A DNA stretch of 64,000 bases from Streptomyces atratus (GTDB taxonomy: Bacteria > Actinomycetota > Actinomycetes > Streptomycetales > Streptomycetaceae): NCBI RefSeq assembly GCF_900119365.1, contig NZ_FPJO01000004.1, positions 310,001 to 374,000 on the forward strand, written 5' to 3'. The position numbers and the translations under genes are program-made. Numbering within the stretch: the stretch's first letter is position 1; every line of letters begins with the position of its first letter. The notes below the pieces were generated by a model that did not search any database, was not told where the DNA came from, and worked only from the letters and a program-made list of their open reading frames with translations. Of this stretch, positions 44,867 through 53,493 are shown piece by piece.

Positions 44867-45289
44867 ATGACCACCCTGAAGCGCGGGCAGAGGTTCCCGT
44901 TCCCGGAGGTCCCGGACTGGTTCGAGAACCTGCCCGCCCGTTTCGCGATGCCCACCATGGGCGAGCTGTACACAATTCGTATCGAGGACTACACGGAGGA
45001 CGGCCGTTACGTGGTGAGGGCGGAGCTACCGGGCACATCTCCCGAGAGCATCGACGTCTTCATCAGCGATGGTGTGCTGACGGTCCAGGCCGAACGCACC
45101 GAGAGGGAAGTGGACAAGAACCACAGCGAGATCCGCTACGGCGTGATGAGCCGCAGCGTGACGCTGCCGTCGGGCGCGGACGAGGACGATGTCACGGCCG
45201 ACTACACCAATGGCATGCTCACGGTCAGCGTGGGCTTGGGCGCCGAGAAGCCATCGGCCAAGCACGTCGAGATCAAGCACGGCGGCTGA
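44867..45289 (+). CDS. Hsp20/alpha-crystallin small heat shock protein
   Basis: 140 aa from the ATG at 44867 (GAGGAGGTACCACG upstream). The alpha-crystallin domain covers about residues 38-128, with IRIEDYTEDGRYVVRAELPG, DVFISDGVLTVQAERTERE and the C-terminal-strand TNGMLTVSVG. It prevents aggregation of unfolded proteins as an ATP-independent oligomeric chaperone. Its counterpart in M. tuberculosis, HspX/Acr (Rv2031c), is the hallmark DosR-regulon protein. A box at 44780 and a strong terminator at 45306 frame a single-gene transcript. Confidence 0.93.
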   Translation: MTTLKRGQRFPFPEVPDWFENLPARFAMPTMGELYTIRIEDYTEDGRYVVRAELPGTSPESIDVFISDGVLTVQAERTEREVDKNHSEIRYGVMSRSVTLPSGADEDDVTADYTNGMLTVSVGLGAEKPSAKHVEIKHGG

Positions 45290-45305
45290 GGGCGGTCGGC
45301 TGCGC

Positions 45306-45333
45306 ATGGCGGGCCCCGCTACGGGCCCGCCAT
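45306..45333. terminator. Perfect GC-rich hairpin terminator
   Basis: Arms ATGGCGGGCCC (45306-45316) and GGGCCCGCCAT (45323-45333) are perfect with a 6-base loop. It lies 17 bases after the hsp20 stop and 21 bases before the end of the convergent gene, so it is probably bidirectional. Confidence 0.8.
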
Positions 45334-45353
45334 CGGTGTGCTTCAGGCGGCTG

Positions 45354-45940
45354 TCACCCAGCTCCTCGCGTGGCCGCCCAGCGGCGCCGTACCGCTTCCT
45401 CGTGCTCGGCTTCCTCCAACGCGAGTTCCACCGCCGTCAGTTCGCTCCGCAGCCGCGGGATCCAGTGGCGGCGCAGCGCGCGGACCCGCTGCCGGGTCCG
45501 TTCGGCCTCGGCAGCGAGCAGATCGGCGGCTGCCTGGTGGGCCGCGTGTTCCGCTGCGGCGCGGACCACGGCACGGTACACTCCCGGGCCCGCCACCGGA
45601 CCACCGAGGCAGCGTGGTCCCCAGTATCGCGAAGGGCGTCCGCTTCCCGCAGGGCCTCACGGAGGACGGGTTCCGCAGCCTGTCGGCGGATCTCGGGAGC
45701 ACGCTCCCGGGCGGCCGCCACGAGCTCTGCCGCCTCCCGCGCGGCGTCCCGCCGCACGGCCGCGGCAGCCTCGTCCGCCGAGGCCCGGATCCCTGCCGCC
45801 TCCCGCTGTACATCCATCAGCTGTGCGAGAGCGGGCTCCAGTTCCGCGGCACGTTCGGCCGTACGGTCGGCGGGCACGCCGGTGGCGGACGCTCCAGGTG
45901 TTCCCGCCGGACGGAACCGCTCCAGGAAGTCACGCAGACT
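45354..45940 (-). pseudogene. Coiled-coil protein resembling V-type ATPase stalk subunits, split by a frameshift or overlap
   Basis: From the ATG at 45940 (MSLRDFLERF) the minus strand encodes an Ala/Glu/Arg-rich coiled coil (LMDVQREAAGIRASADEAAA, AAREAAELVAAARERAPEIR) up to about 45605. After that the protein-like signal moves to another frame (VYRAVVRAAAEHAAHQAAAD, RRHWIPRLRSELTAVELALE) that ends at 45354. The second part, with HWIPRL and a long helix, resembles V/A-type ATPase subunit D, and the first resembles subunit E/H. Either one gene carries a frameshift near 45605, or two genes overlap and the second starts at the GTG at 45596. No other ATP synthase genes are nearby. Confidence 0.45.
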
Positions 45941-46030
45941 CATCGGCGGCCTCCCGTCGGTCGGCTGCTCCTTCATTCTCACCGTTCCCGTTCCACCCCG
46001 CACCGGACAGGGCCGTCACGCCGTTCCACC

Positions 46031-46046
46031 AGGGCCGTTCGGCTCT
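46031..46046. promoter_or_regulatory. OsdR/DosR-like 16-bp box upstream of a CBS-BON gene
   Basis: AGGGCCGTTCGGCTCT, with near-palindromic arms AGGGCCG/CGGCTCT. It lies 64 bases before the GTG at 46111. Confidence 0.6.
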
Positions 46047-46110
46047 TGGCAAGGGCGGCCGGAGCGGAAGACTGGGACGGTAGGCAACCCGACGGAGTCC
46101 GGAGGCCGCC

Positions 46111-46986
46111 GTGAACAGGCACGAGAACTTCTCCGCGGAGGCCGAGGCACGGCGGGACCTGCCTTCCCGCCCCTGGAGCCCCGGCGAGGCGGAACGGCAG
46201 GACACGCTGATTCGCTACCTGGGCGCCGTGGCCTCGGCCGCGGCCCGGCATGCACGCGCCGAGGAGCAGGCTCCCGCAGGCGTCACCGCCCACCCGGCGC
46301 CGTCGGCCGCGTCGCCTCCGCAGCCGTCTTCACCACCCGGAGCAGGGGTCCCCTTGGTGCGGGACGTGATGGACGTGCCCGCCGCCTCCCTGCGCGACGA
46401 TCTGCCGTACCGCGACATCGCCCGCCTGCTGGCACGCGAGCAGGTCGGCGCGATTCCGGTCGTGGACGACGAGGACCACGTGGTCGGCGTCGTCTCGGAG
46501 TCCGATCTGCTGGCGAAAGTCGCCTTCGAGGCCTCCGGCCACCGGGTCGGACGCATCGGCAGGCTGCGCGAGCGACGCATCCACGGCAAGGCCTGCGGTG
46601 AGACAGCGGCTGACCTCATGACGAGTCCCGCGATTACGGTGCTGCCCGGTGCGACTGTCGCCGAGGCCGCTTGGCTTGCCGCACTGTCCCGGCTGAAGAG
46701 GCTTCCGGTCACCGACCGCGGGGGCCGCCTGGTCGGCGTCGTACGCCGCAACGCGCTACTGCAGGCTCTCATCAGGGACGACGTCGAAATCCGGGCGGAG
46801 GTCGTGGCCAGGATCGAGTCGTGCTGCCCGCCCGGCGACCGGGAATCCGTGGAGGCGGCCGTGCACGACGGCATCGTGGAGTTGACCGGGAACATACCTG
46901 CGGCCGAAGCGGCTCGGCTGGTGGCGGAGGTGGAAGGCATCGCCGATGTCGTCGAGGTGAAGAACCTCCTCACCGCCGAGACATGA
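46111..46986 (+). CDS. CBS-pair and BON domain protein with extended N-terminus
   Basis: 291 aa; the GTG at 46111 is preceded by GGAGG. After about 85 flexible Ala/Pro-rich residues come CBS1 (VRDVMDVPAASLRDDL, VVGVVSESDLLAKVAF) and CBS2 ([38 protein letters not shown]). A C-terminal BON domain follows (SVEAAVHDGIVELTGNIPAA, VEGIADVVEVKNLL). CBS pairs usually bind adenosyl nucleotides, and BON domains are thought to bind phospholipid or act in protein contact. M. tuberculosis Hrp1 (Rv2626c) is a DosR-induced CBS protein. This copy is the only plus-strand member of the seven in the window. Confidence 0.88.
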   Translation: MNRHENFSAEAEARRDLPSRPWSPGEAERQDTLIRYLGAVASAAARHARAEEQAPAGVTAHPAPSAASPPQPSSPPGAGVPLVRDVMDVPAASLRDDLPYRDIARLLAREQVGAIPVVDDEDHVVGVVSESDLLAKVAFEASGHRVGRIGRLRERRIHGKACGETAADLMTSPAITVLPGATVAEAAWLAALSRLKRLPVTDRGGRLVGVVRRNALLQALIRDDVEIRAEVVARIESCCPPGDRESVEAAVHDGIVELTGNIPAAEAARLVAEVEGIADVVEVKNLLTAET

Positions 46987-47091
46987 CGGTACGCGGAAGA
47001 ACCGCGGGTACTGGCGGGCGCGTGCGGCCCCGCCGGGCGCCGTCACGTCACTCACCCGGTGCGGGCCGATGCGTGTACCGAGAGCGGGCCG

Positions 47092-47550
47092 TCACGTCAG
47101 ACCACCGCTGCCGTAGGGGGCGTAGAGGTCGAGCAGCCGGACCCGGGAGGCGTGCAGCCGCTGGGCCACCACCCGGCCGACCCAGACCGCGATCGCCCGG
47201 CCGAACTCGGGGTTCTCGGCACACACCGCCCGGACCGCCTCTGCATCGAACTCCCAGGCCCGTACCGGGCTCATCGCCTCGGCGCCCAAGTGCCAGGTGA
47301 AGGGCGGGAAGTGCCAGGACCAGCCGACCAGTTCGCCGCGCCCGATCGATTCGATGACGGCGGGACGACGGCCCGGCACATGGAGGTCGAGGGCGACGGT
47401 GCCGGTGCGGATGATCCAGAAGCGGTCGGCGTGCCGGCCCTCCTCGAACAGGCGGGTGCCGGCATCGAAGGAGACTTCGCGGGCGAGGCCCATCAGGCGG
47501 TCGCGGTGTTCGGTGGACAGGGCAGTGGTCATGGCGGTGGCGGAAGTCAT
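47092..47550 (-). CDS. Cyclic nucleotide-binding (Crp-type) domain protein without HTH
   Basis: 152 aa from the ATG at 47550 (GAAGGGAG upstream). The cNMP-binding jelly roll is complete: LAREVSFDAGTRLFEEGRHA, FWIIRTGTVALDLHVPGRRP, IGRGELVGWSWHFPPFTW. A helix follows (FGRAIAVWVGRVVAQRLHAS) where Crp has its dimer helix, and the chain ends about 15 residues later (LLDLYAPYGSG) without a winged helix. It is therefore probably not a DNA-binding regulator. It could sense a nucleotide or redox ligand for a partner. Two boxes lie 62-97 bases upstream. Confidence 0.85.
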   Translation of the reverse strand: MTSATAMTTALSTEHRDRLMGLAREVSFDAGTRLFEEGRHADRFWIIRTGTVALDLHVPGRRPAVIESIGRGELVGWSWHFPPFTWHLGAEAMSPVRAWEFDAEAVRAVCAENPEFGRAIAVWVGRVVAQRLHASRVRLLDLYAPYGSGGLT

Positions 47551-47611
47551 CACACCGGCTCCCTTCGTGAGTCTCTGCTTCCAGCGTGAGCGCACGCGGG
47601 TCCCGCCACCA

Positions 47612-47647
47612 AGGGCCACTCGGATCCGAGCAGGGCCCATCGGCCCA
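47612..47647. promoter_or_regulatory. Two OsdR/DosR-like boxes upstream of the cNMP-binding gene
   Basis: AGGGCCACTCGGATCC (47612-47627) and AGGGCCCATCGGCCCA (47632-47647), with centres 20 bases apart, i.e. about two helical turns. They lie 62-97 bases before the minus-strand start at 47550. Paired boxes at this spacing are usual for DosR-type activators. Confidence 0.65.
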
Positions 47648-47713
47648 TGCGAGCCGCCCCGGCCGCGTCCACCAACGCGGTGCGGAGCGGGGGAGTGCCG
47701 GCTGCGGTCGGAC

Positions 47714-50041
47714 TCACTGGGCCAGCGAGAAGTAGTTCTCCTCCTCCTGCGTGAAGTGCAGGCGCAGGACCGTGTGCAGCCCGTACAGGCAGCAGCGCAG
47801 GTCGTCGAGCTGGCCGGGGGACAGGCCGCCCTCGGCGTGGGCCAGCCGCAGGTGGGTCGCGATGCGGCGGGAGAGACGTTCGATCTCGGTGTGGGCACGG
47901 CTCATGGTGGCTGTCGACTCCGGCCCGCCCAGGGTGGGCGCGAGCGCGGGGTAGAGCTCGTGCTCCTCGGCGTACTCGTGGGGCAGCAGCCGCTCGGTGA
48001 GCAGACGATGCGCCCCTTCGACGGCAGCCAGAGCCTGTGGGCCGGGACCGTCCGAGAGACGGTCTGCCGCACCGCGCACCGCTTCGAGCACGTCCTGGAG
48101 GTCGTCGTGCTCCGACGCGAAGCGGTGAATGAGCTCCTCGGCCGCGGGCGTCAGTGCCGGCCGCGCTGTGCGGTCCACGCGCAGCGCACGCAGGGCGTTC
48201 AGGATGACCGCCACGTCAATGGCTTCCTGGAGCAGGGCGCCCAGGACGGGCGGCAGCAGGCCGAAGGCCGCCGCGGCCATCGCCGCCAGGGACATCGCCA
48301 TCCCGCCCAGGGCACTCTGCACGGCGATCCGCCGGGCCCGTACGGCGACGAAGACGGCGTCGGCGAGCCGGTCCACCCGATCGGCGGTCAGCACGATGTC
48401 GGCCGCCTCCGACGAGGCGGTGGAGCCGCGAGCACCCATCGCCACGCCGATGTCCGCCGCGGCCAGCGCGGGGGCGTCGTTCACGCCGTCCCCCACCATG
48501 ACGGTGACCGCGCGTTCGCGTTCGGCCCGTACGACGGCGACCTTGCCGAGCGGGTCGAGCCCGGCGCGGACATCGTCCAGACCGAGGACGGCACCCACTT
48601 CACCGGCCGGCTCCGCTCGGTCGCCCGTCAGCATCAGCAGCCGCTCGATGCCCGCGCCCCTCAGATGGCGCAGGGTGCGCGCGGCGTCATGGCGCAGGGG
48701 ATCCCGGAGGAGCACCGCCCCCGCCGGACAACCGTCCACGGTCAGCCAGGCCACCGCGGCGCCGTCGAGAAGCGCGCGGTTGTCCACTGCCCTGGCCCAG
48801 GGCGGGCGGCCACCGGACATGTTGAAGCGGCCGACGGAGAGCCGGCGCCCGTCCACGGTGCCCGAAGCACCCCGGCCGGGCTCCTCGGTGACATCGGACG
48901 GGACGGACAGGACCAGCTTCCGTTCGTGCGCGCTGTCGACGATCGCCCCGGCCAGGACATGGGGTGAGTACTGGTCCAGCGAGGCGGCCAGCCTCAGTAC
49001 CTCCGTCGGCTGCCACCCGGGTGCGGCGAGCACATCCACGACGCGAGGGCGGCCGCGGGTGAGGGTGCCGGTCTTGTCGAGCAGCAGGGTACGGGCCCGG
49101 CCGAGGTTCTCCAGGGCGCCACCGTCGCGCATGACCACTCCCAGGCGTGAGGCTCGGGAGAGCCCGGAGACGATGGCCACCGGCGCGGCCAGCAGCAGCG
49201 GACACGGGGTGGCGACCACCAGCACCGCGACTGCCCTGACCGCCGAGCCGCTGAGCAGCCAGGCGGCTCCCGCCACCGCCAGGGTGAGCGGGAGGAACCA
49301 GGCCGCGTAGCGGTCGGCCAGCCGCACCACGGGCGCGGACTCGGCCCCGGCCTGCCTGGCCAGTCGCACGATTGCGGCGTACGTGCTGTCCTGTTCGGTC
49401 GCCGTGGCGCGCAACTCGAAGGCGCCGCCGGCGTTGACCACACCGCTGCGGGCGGTGTCGCCGGCCGGCCGTTCTACGCTCAGGGACTCGCCCGTGAGTA
49501 CGGACTCGTCGAGGTCGGCTGTGGTGCCCTCCACCCGCCCGTCGACCGGGACGACCTCTCCCGGACCCACGACGAGCAGGTCACCGGTGGCGACTTCGCT
49601 CAGTGGAACCGTGGTGACTCCAGCCGCTGTCCGGCGTCGTGCAGAGCGAGGCGCGTGCTCCAGCAGTGCACGCAGGTCGTGCGAGGCACGACGCCGGGCT
49701 GCCGCCTCCAGCGTTCGCCCGGTGGCCAGCATCAGTGCGATGAGCACCCCGGCCAGGTATTCATGGACGGCAAGGGTGCCACCGAGAGCGAGGACCGCGA
49801 TCAGGTCGATGCCTGCACGGCCGTGGCGGAGCGTGGCGACCACCCAGCCCACCGCCGGTGGGACCGCGAGCAGGGTGCCCAGGCCCCACAGCAGGTCTGC
49901 GAGGCCCTCGTCGCCGGTGAGCCAGGCGGCACCTCCTGCGGTGAGGGCGGCCGCCGTGACAGTCAGTAGCGCGGGCTCCAGCCGTGAGGCGGCCGCTCCG
50001 GCCGGAGAGCGCAGCCGTGTGACGAAGGCGGAGCGGTTCAT
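47714..50041 (-). CDS. P1B-5-type metal-transporting ATPase with C-terminal hemerythrin domain
   Basis: 775 aa from the ATG at 50041 (AGAGGT six bases upstream); an ATG at 50065 is an alternative. Actuator TGES is in LDESVLTGESLSVERP, the transmembrane metal motif is VVATPCPLLLAAP (TPCP, not CPC), the P-site is LLLDKTGTLTRGRP, the hinge is MVGDGVNDAPALAAADIG, and ALLQEAIDVAVILNAL matches the QExxD of P1B-5 pumps. The last 150 residues are a hemerythrin-like HHE bundle: RFASEHDDLQDVL, LLPHEYAEEHELYPAL, MSRAHTEIERL, LRLHFTQEEENYF. P1B-5 pumps with such tails handle Fe/Ni; the di-iron domain may sense O2 or iron. Confidence 0.9.
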   Translation of the reverse strand: MNRSAFVTRLRSPAGAAASRLEPALLTVTAAALTAGGAAWLTGDEGLADLLWGLGTLLAVPPAVGWVVATLRHGRAGIDLIAVLALGGTLAVHEYLAGVLIALMLATGRTLEAAARRRASHDLRALLEHAPRSARRRTAAGVTTVPLSEVATGDLLVVGPGEVVPVDGRVEGTTADLDESVLTGESLSVERPAGDTARSGVVNAGGAFELRATATEQDSTYAAIVRLARQAGAESAPVVRLADRYAAWFLPLTLAVAGAAWLLSGSAVRAVAVLVVATPCPLLLAAPVAIVSGLSRASRLGVVMRDGGALENLGRARTLLLDKTGTLTRGRPRVVDVLAAPGWQPTEVLRLAASLDQYSPHVLAGAIVDSAHERKLVLSVPSDVTEEPGRGASGTVDGRRLSVGRFNMSGGRPPWARAVDNRALLDGAAVAWLTVDGCPAGAVLLRDPLRHDAARTLRHLRGAGIERLLMLTGDRAEPAGEVGAVLGLDDVRAGLDPLGKVAVVRAERERAVTVMVGDGVNDAPALAAADIGVAMGARGSTASSEAADIVLTADRVDRLADAVFVAVRARRIAVQSALGGMAMSLAAMAAAAFGLLPPVLGALLQEAIDVAVILNALRALRVDRTARPALTPAAEELIHRFASEHDDLQDVLEAVRGAADRLSDGPGPQALAAVEGAHRLLTERLLPHEYAEEHELYPALAPTLGGPESTATMSRAHTEIERLSRRIATHLRLAHAEGGLSPGQLDDLRCCLYGLHTVLRLHFTQEEENYFSLAQ

Positions 50042-50121
50042 GATGTACCTCTGTCCGTCCGGCATGGTTGCCTGCGGTCCCGTCCCTGTTCATCACACCC
50101 CGGCGGGGCGGACCTGCGGCA

Positions 50122-50137
50122 GGGGACGAACGGCTCT
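50122..50137. promoter_or_regulatory. OsdR/DosR-like box upstream of the metal ATPase
   Basis: GGGGACGAACGGCTCT, 81 bases before the ATPase start at 50041. A second degenerate copy (CAGGGCCGTACAGACG) follows about 21 bases further upstream at 50143-50158. Confidence 0.5.
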
Positions 50138-50342
50138 GCCACCAGGGCCGTACAGACGTTCTTCGCGCCTCCGGGCCCGGGGCGGTTTTCGCGGTGTGCG
50201 AACCAGCGCGGTGGCGAGGTCCGGAGCGACATCCGCGGCGCCTGTCCGGGCCGGTCGCCGTCCCCGGATGCTTCTCGGCGCGGGGCTACTACCGTGAAGG
50301 TGTGACCCCGGCGCGCCGCGCGCGGGTCACGACGGAGGCACC

Positions 50343-50531
50343 GTGGGCGACAACGGCGACAAGGGATCTGGTGACTGCGGAGAGGCGCACCGTCGGCTGG
50401 GTGCGCTGCCGGGCGATCTTCAGGAGCGGCGACGGCGTTCGCACTCCATCGGCTCTCCGCTGGGCCGCGTGACGCATGCGGTCCTGCACCACGCGCACTG
50501 CCCGGTCCTCCTCGTACCCCATCCGCGATGA
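50343..50531 (+). pseudogene. Universal stress protein, C-terminal remnant
   Basis: The last 30 residues (SIGSPLGRVTHAVLHHAHCP followed by VLLVPHPR) match the terminal strand-helix-strand of UspA domains (GSVSHAVLHHAxCPVxVV). Upstream codons do not resemble USP, and only a weak start is available. It lies tail to tail with an intact tandem USP gene and is probably the end of a deleted paralogue. Confidence 0.45.
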
Positions 50532-50554
50532 GGACCGGTGCCGCGCTCAGGCGG

Positions 50555-51439
50555 TCAGCGGGTGTCCGGGACGACGGCGACGGGGCAGGACGCGTAGTGC
50601 AACACCGAGTGGTCCACCGGACCGAGGTGCGGACCGCGGTGTCCGCCGGAACGGCGCGCGCCGACGACGAGGAGTTCCGCGCCCTCGGCTTCCTCGATGA
50701 GCACTTGGTGGACGGGTCCTTGCACCACGGAGCGGTGGACGGCGGCTTCGGACCCGGTCCGTTCCAGTACGGCCAGGACGTCTTCGAGGTGTTCCTCCGC
50801 CTGTTGACGGTGTGCGGAGGCCGGGGAGCCGGCGAGGAGCGGATGGTCCGCGGTCTCGTGGGCGGGACAGCGCCAGGCTCGTACGGCGATCAGCTCGCCG
50901 TGGCGCGACGCCGCCTGGGCGAGTGCGAAACGAGCTGCCGCCGACGGTCCCGGTGCGTCGCCGATTCCGACGACGACGCGGCCCGGCTTCGGCTGAGCGT
51001 CCGGTGCGGCCGCCGGGATCACGACGACCGGGCAGTGGGACCGGCCCGCGAGGGCGAGGCTCACGGATCCCAGGAGCATTCCGGCGATCCGGCCGCGGCC
51101 CCGGGAGCCGAGGACGACCAGGGCTGCCTCGTGACTCTCGCGCACCAGCGCGTTCACCGGATCCTCGGGCTGTACATCGGCGATCACCCTCGCCTCCGCG
51201 TGGAGTCGATGCACACGTTCCTGCGCGGACGCGACGAGATGCTCGGCGAGGACCTGCTCGGCCGGACGCCCGGTGTCGAAGGTGGGACGTATGCCTTCGT
51301 AGTGCTCCCACAACGACGCATGGACGAGGCGCAGGGGAATCCGCGAGCGCGCCGCCTCTGCCGCGGCCCAGTCCAGGGCACGGAGACTGCCCTCCGACCC
51401 GTCCACTCCGACGACTATCGGGAGCTGCATGGCTCCCAC
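50555..51439 (-). CDS. Tandem universal stress protein (two UspA domains)
   Basis: 294 aa. Domain 1 (about 1-145) has PIVVGVDGSEGSLRALDWAA and the ATP-binding loop VLGSRGRGRIAGMLLGSVS. Domain 2 (about 150-294) has RVVVGIGDAPGPSAAARFAL and the ending GPVDHSVLHYASCPVAVVPD; its ATP loop (VGARRSGGHRG) is degenerate. The GTG at 51439 has CAGGA six bases upstream. Tandem USPs of this form are the largest class in DosR and OsdR regulons. It follows the nitroreductase gene by 51 bases on the same strand and is likely cotranscribed from the box at 52560. Confidence 0.92.
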   Translation of the reverse strand: MGAMQLPIVVGVDGSEGSLRALDWAAAEAARSRIPLRLVHASLWEHYEGIRPTFDTGRPAEQVLAEHLVASAQERVHRLHAEARVIADVQPEDPVNALVRESHEAALVVLGSRGRGRIAGMLLGSVSLALAGRSHCPVVVIPAAAPDAQPKPGRVVVGIGDAPGPSAAARFALAQAASRHGELIAVRAWRCPAHETADHPLLAGSPASAHRQQAEEHLEDVLAVLERTGSEAAVHRSVVQGPVHQVLIEEAEGAELLVVGARRSGGHRGPHLGPVDHSVLHYASCPVAVVPDTR

Positions 51440-51490
51440 CGCCTTTCCTGCTCGGATGGCTGCCTGCCGCGATGTATGCGGTCACGGTTT

Positions 51491-52492
51491 CTACGGTTCG
51501 ATGGTCAGCACGTGGTCGAGGGGACGTCGTGGTGTGCGTGGCCCGCTCGGCCCGTACCCCAGACGGATGATCATCTGCGGGTGTCCCGTGCCGAAGACAG
51601 GGTCGCGCAGGATCCAGCGCAGGTCCGGCCATTCGAGGGGCTGAGTCGCGAACGACGTGGACACCTGGTGGAGCGTGGCAGTGAGCAGAACGCGTTCCAG
51701 GGCCTGACCGGCGCGCAGCCAGTCCGCGGCGCGGTCGCCCGGCGTGCTCAGCAGGGCCAGTTGAGGCCGGTTCTCGAACAGGACACGCGCCCGGCCCGGG
51801 ACGACCCGGGTTCCGGCGAAGTCGCGGGTGGTGGCTCGTTCTGAGGCGTCGCGGGGGCCGAAGGCGTAGTCGGGGATTCCGTCCACTGGTGCCTCGGTCT
51901 TCGTGTTCCGGGTCCAGTGCTCCTGCTCCGCCTCCCGCGCCGGGTCCCCGCGGTCATACCCCTCGGCGTCCCGGATCAGTCCCAGCACGGTCTCCAGGTG
52001 GATCGGGGTCAGGAACGCGAAGTCCGCGCCCTCGGCACGGGCCGCGTCGGCGAGGCGTGCCCGGACGTCGTCGGGGACCGGCCGTTCGTCGAACGGGTAG
52101 CGACTCGTGTGCCGGTCCTTGATCGCCGGGTGGAGAACGGCGAGGGCTTCATCGGCGGGTTCCCGTGGCGCGTCGGGGTGGATGTCGAGACGGACGGTGG
52201 CCAGTACGGCGGGGTCCGACGGCACGGGCAGCAGTGCGGTGGCCGCGTCCAGGCCGTGGTGCGCGGCGGACACCCGCAGGTTGAGCAGAGCCGCGCCGCA
52301 GCCGATGTGAAGGGCGCGGGCCGAGGGGTCGGCCTCCGCCATCGCGCGCTCGAAGTCCGCCCGGAGCGTGAGGGTGCGGCTGCGGCATCCGTAGCGGAAG
52401 ATCCAGGGCTGGGCGTTGTGCATGGACGGGGCGGCAGTGGCATCGGCGACGAGGCCGGCCAGTGCGGTGTCTTCGAGTGCTTCGGTGAGCAT
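51491..52492 (-). CDS. Acg-like nitroreductase-family protein
   Basis: 333 aa. AAPSMHNAQPWIFRYGCRSR near residue 20 is the FMN-binding start of the Acg/Rv2032 group. The body is a duplicated nitroreductase-like fold with DRHTSRYPFDERPVPDDV in the middle and a C-terminal LTATLHQVSTSFATQPLEW and PQMIIRLGYGPSG. M. tuberculosis Acg and Rv3127/Rv3131 belong to the DosR regulon and bind FMN, possibly sequestering it rather than reducing substrates. A GGGCCGTTCGTCCC box lies 69 bases upstream. Confidence 0.88.
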   Translation of the reverse strand: MLTEALEDTALAGLVADATAAPSMHNAQPWIFRYGCRSRTLTLRADFERAMAEADPSARALHIGCGAALLNLRVSAAHHGLDAATALLPVPSDPAVLATVRLDIHPDAPREPADEALAVLHPAIKDRHTSRYPFDERPVPDDVRARLADAARAEGADFAFLTPIHLETVLGLIRDAEGYDRGDPAREAEQEHWTRNTKTEAPVDGIPDYAFGPRDASERATTRDFAGTRVVPGRARVLFENRPQLALLSTPGDRAADWLRAGQALERVLLTATLHQVSTSFATQPLEWPDLRWILRDPVFGTGHPQMIIRLGYGPSGPRTPRRPLDHVLTIEP

Positions 52493-52559
52493 CGTGGGTC
52501 TCCCGGAGGTCGGGAAGGGGCGATGGCTTCAGCATGGAGCGGATCGCCCCCGGTACGTA

Positions 52560-52575
52560 GGGGCCGTTCGTCCCT
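52560..52575. promoter_or_regulatory. OsdR/DosR-like box upstream of the nitroreductase-USP operon
   Basis: GGGGCCGTTCGTCCCT, 68 bases before the nitroreductase ATG at 52492. Confidence 0.6.
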
Positions 52576-52623
52576 CGCTCGGTCCCGGACGGCTCCTCGG
52601 CAGGGATACCTCCGTTCCTTCGG

Positions 52624-53277
52624 CTAGGCCGATGCCGGGCCTTCGAGCCGGCAGTCCACGCTGACGACGCCCTCCACGGACTGAGCGAGGCGGGCGGCGA
52701 CGGGAATGAGAGCGGCGTCGGGCACGCGACCGGTGAGCGTGGCCACACCCCAGGTGACGCCGACCTTCACGACCCGGTGCGAGTCGGGGAACAGGCGGTC
52801 GATGACTTCGCGGCGTATCTCGGCGGCGAGGTTGTCGTCGGGGCGCAGGAAGATCTTGAGGAGATCGGCGCGGCTGACGATGCCCTTGAGCCTGCCGTCG
52901 GCGTCGACGACCGGGAGGCGCTTGATACGACGGTCGGCCATGAGCCGGGCGGCCTGGGGGAGGGACGCGCCGGGCTCGATCGTGATGGCGGGGCTGGTCA
53001 TCAGCTCCTCGGCCCGGACCGAGCCGGCCTTGGCGGTGTCACCCAGGTGGCGCATCTGGTCGATCATGCCGGGCGGGTGTTCGTGGAACTCCTCCTTCGG
53101 GAGCAGGTCGGCTTCGGAGACGACGCCGACGACGGAGCCCTTGTCCTCGACGACAGGAACGGCGGTGACCTTCCACCGCTCCATGGCGTCGGCGATCTCC
53201 TTGAATTCCGTGTCGGGCGTGACGGTGACGACGGTCTCCGTCATGACGTCGTTGACGGTGTACCGGGTGGAGGTCAT
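52624..53277 (-). CDS. CBS-pair and BON domain protein
   Basis: 217 aa from the ATG at 53277 (GAGGAA upstream). CBS1 is [20 protein letters not shown] with [18 protein letters not shown] linker ([20 protein letters not shown]) follows, then CBS2 ([40 protein letters not shown]) and a BON domain ([35 protein letters not shown]). The PKEEF-type linker groups it with the partial copy at the window end (63503-64000). It lies downstream of the broken MBL-fold gene on the same strand. Confidence 0.9.
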   Translation of the reverse strand: MTSTRYTVNDVMTETVVTVTPDTEFKEIADAMERWKVTAVPVVEDKGSVVGVVSEADLLPKEEFHEHPPGMIDQMRHLGDTAKAGSVRAEELMTSPAITIEPGASLPQAARLMADRRIKRLPVVDADGRLKGIVSRADLLKIFLRPDDNLAAEIRREVIDRLFPDSHRVVKVGVTWGVATLTGRVPDAALIPVAARLAQSVEGVVSVDCRLEGPASA

Positions 53278-53493
53278 GGCAGGTTCCTCGATGGGCGCGG
53301 GCGGGCGAGCGGCCGATCGCCGCCGTGGGCGAACGGGGATGGAAAGGTCCGGTGGGGCCGTGGCGTCGGATCTGCGACGGGCGAGGCCCCTGCGGCGTAC
53401 TCGGTGTGCTTCCCGTCCTTCATCCACAGCTTCGCACCGGAGAGAACAGGCTGCAGGACCGGCCGGGGCGCCCGTCCGGCCAGCGGACCAGGA

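Noticed and set aside
47092..47550. Crp/Fnr transcription factor
   Set aside because: The chain ends before any winged helix, and no frameshifted continuation is visible downstream.
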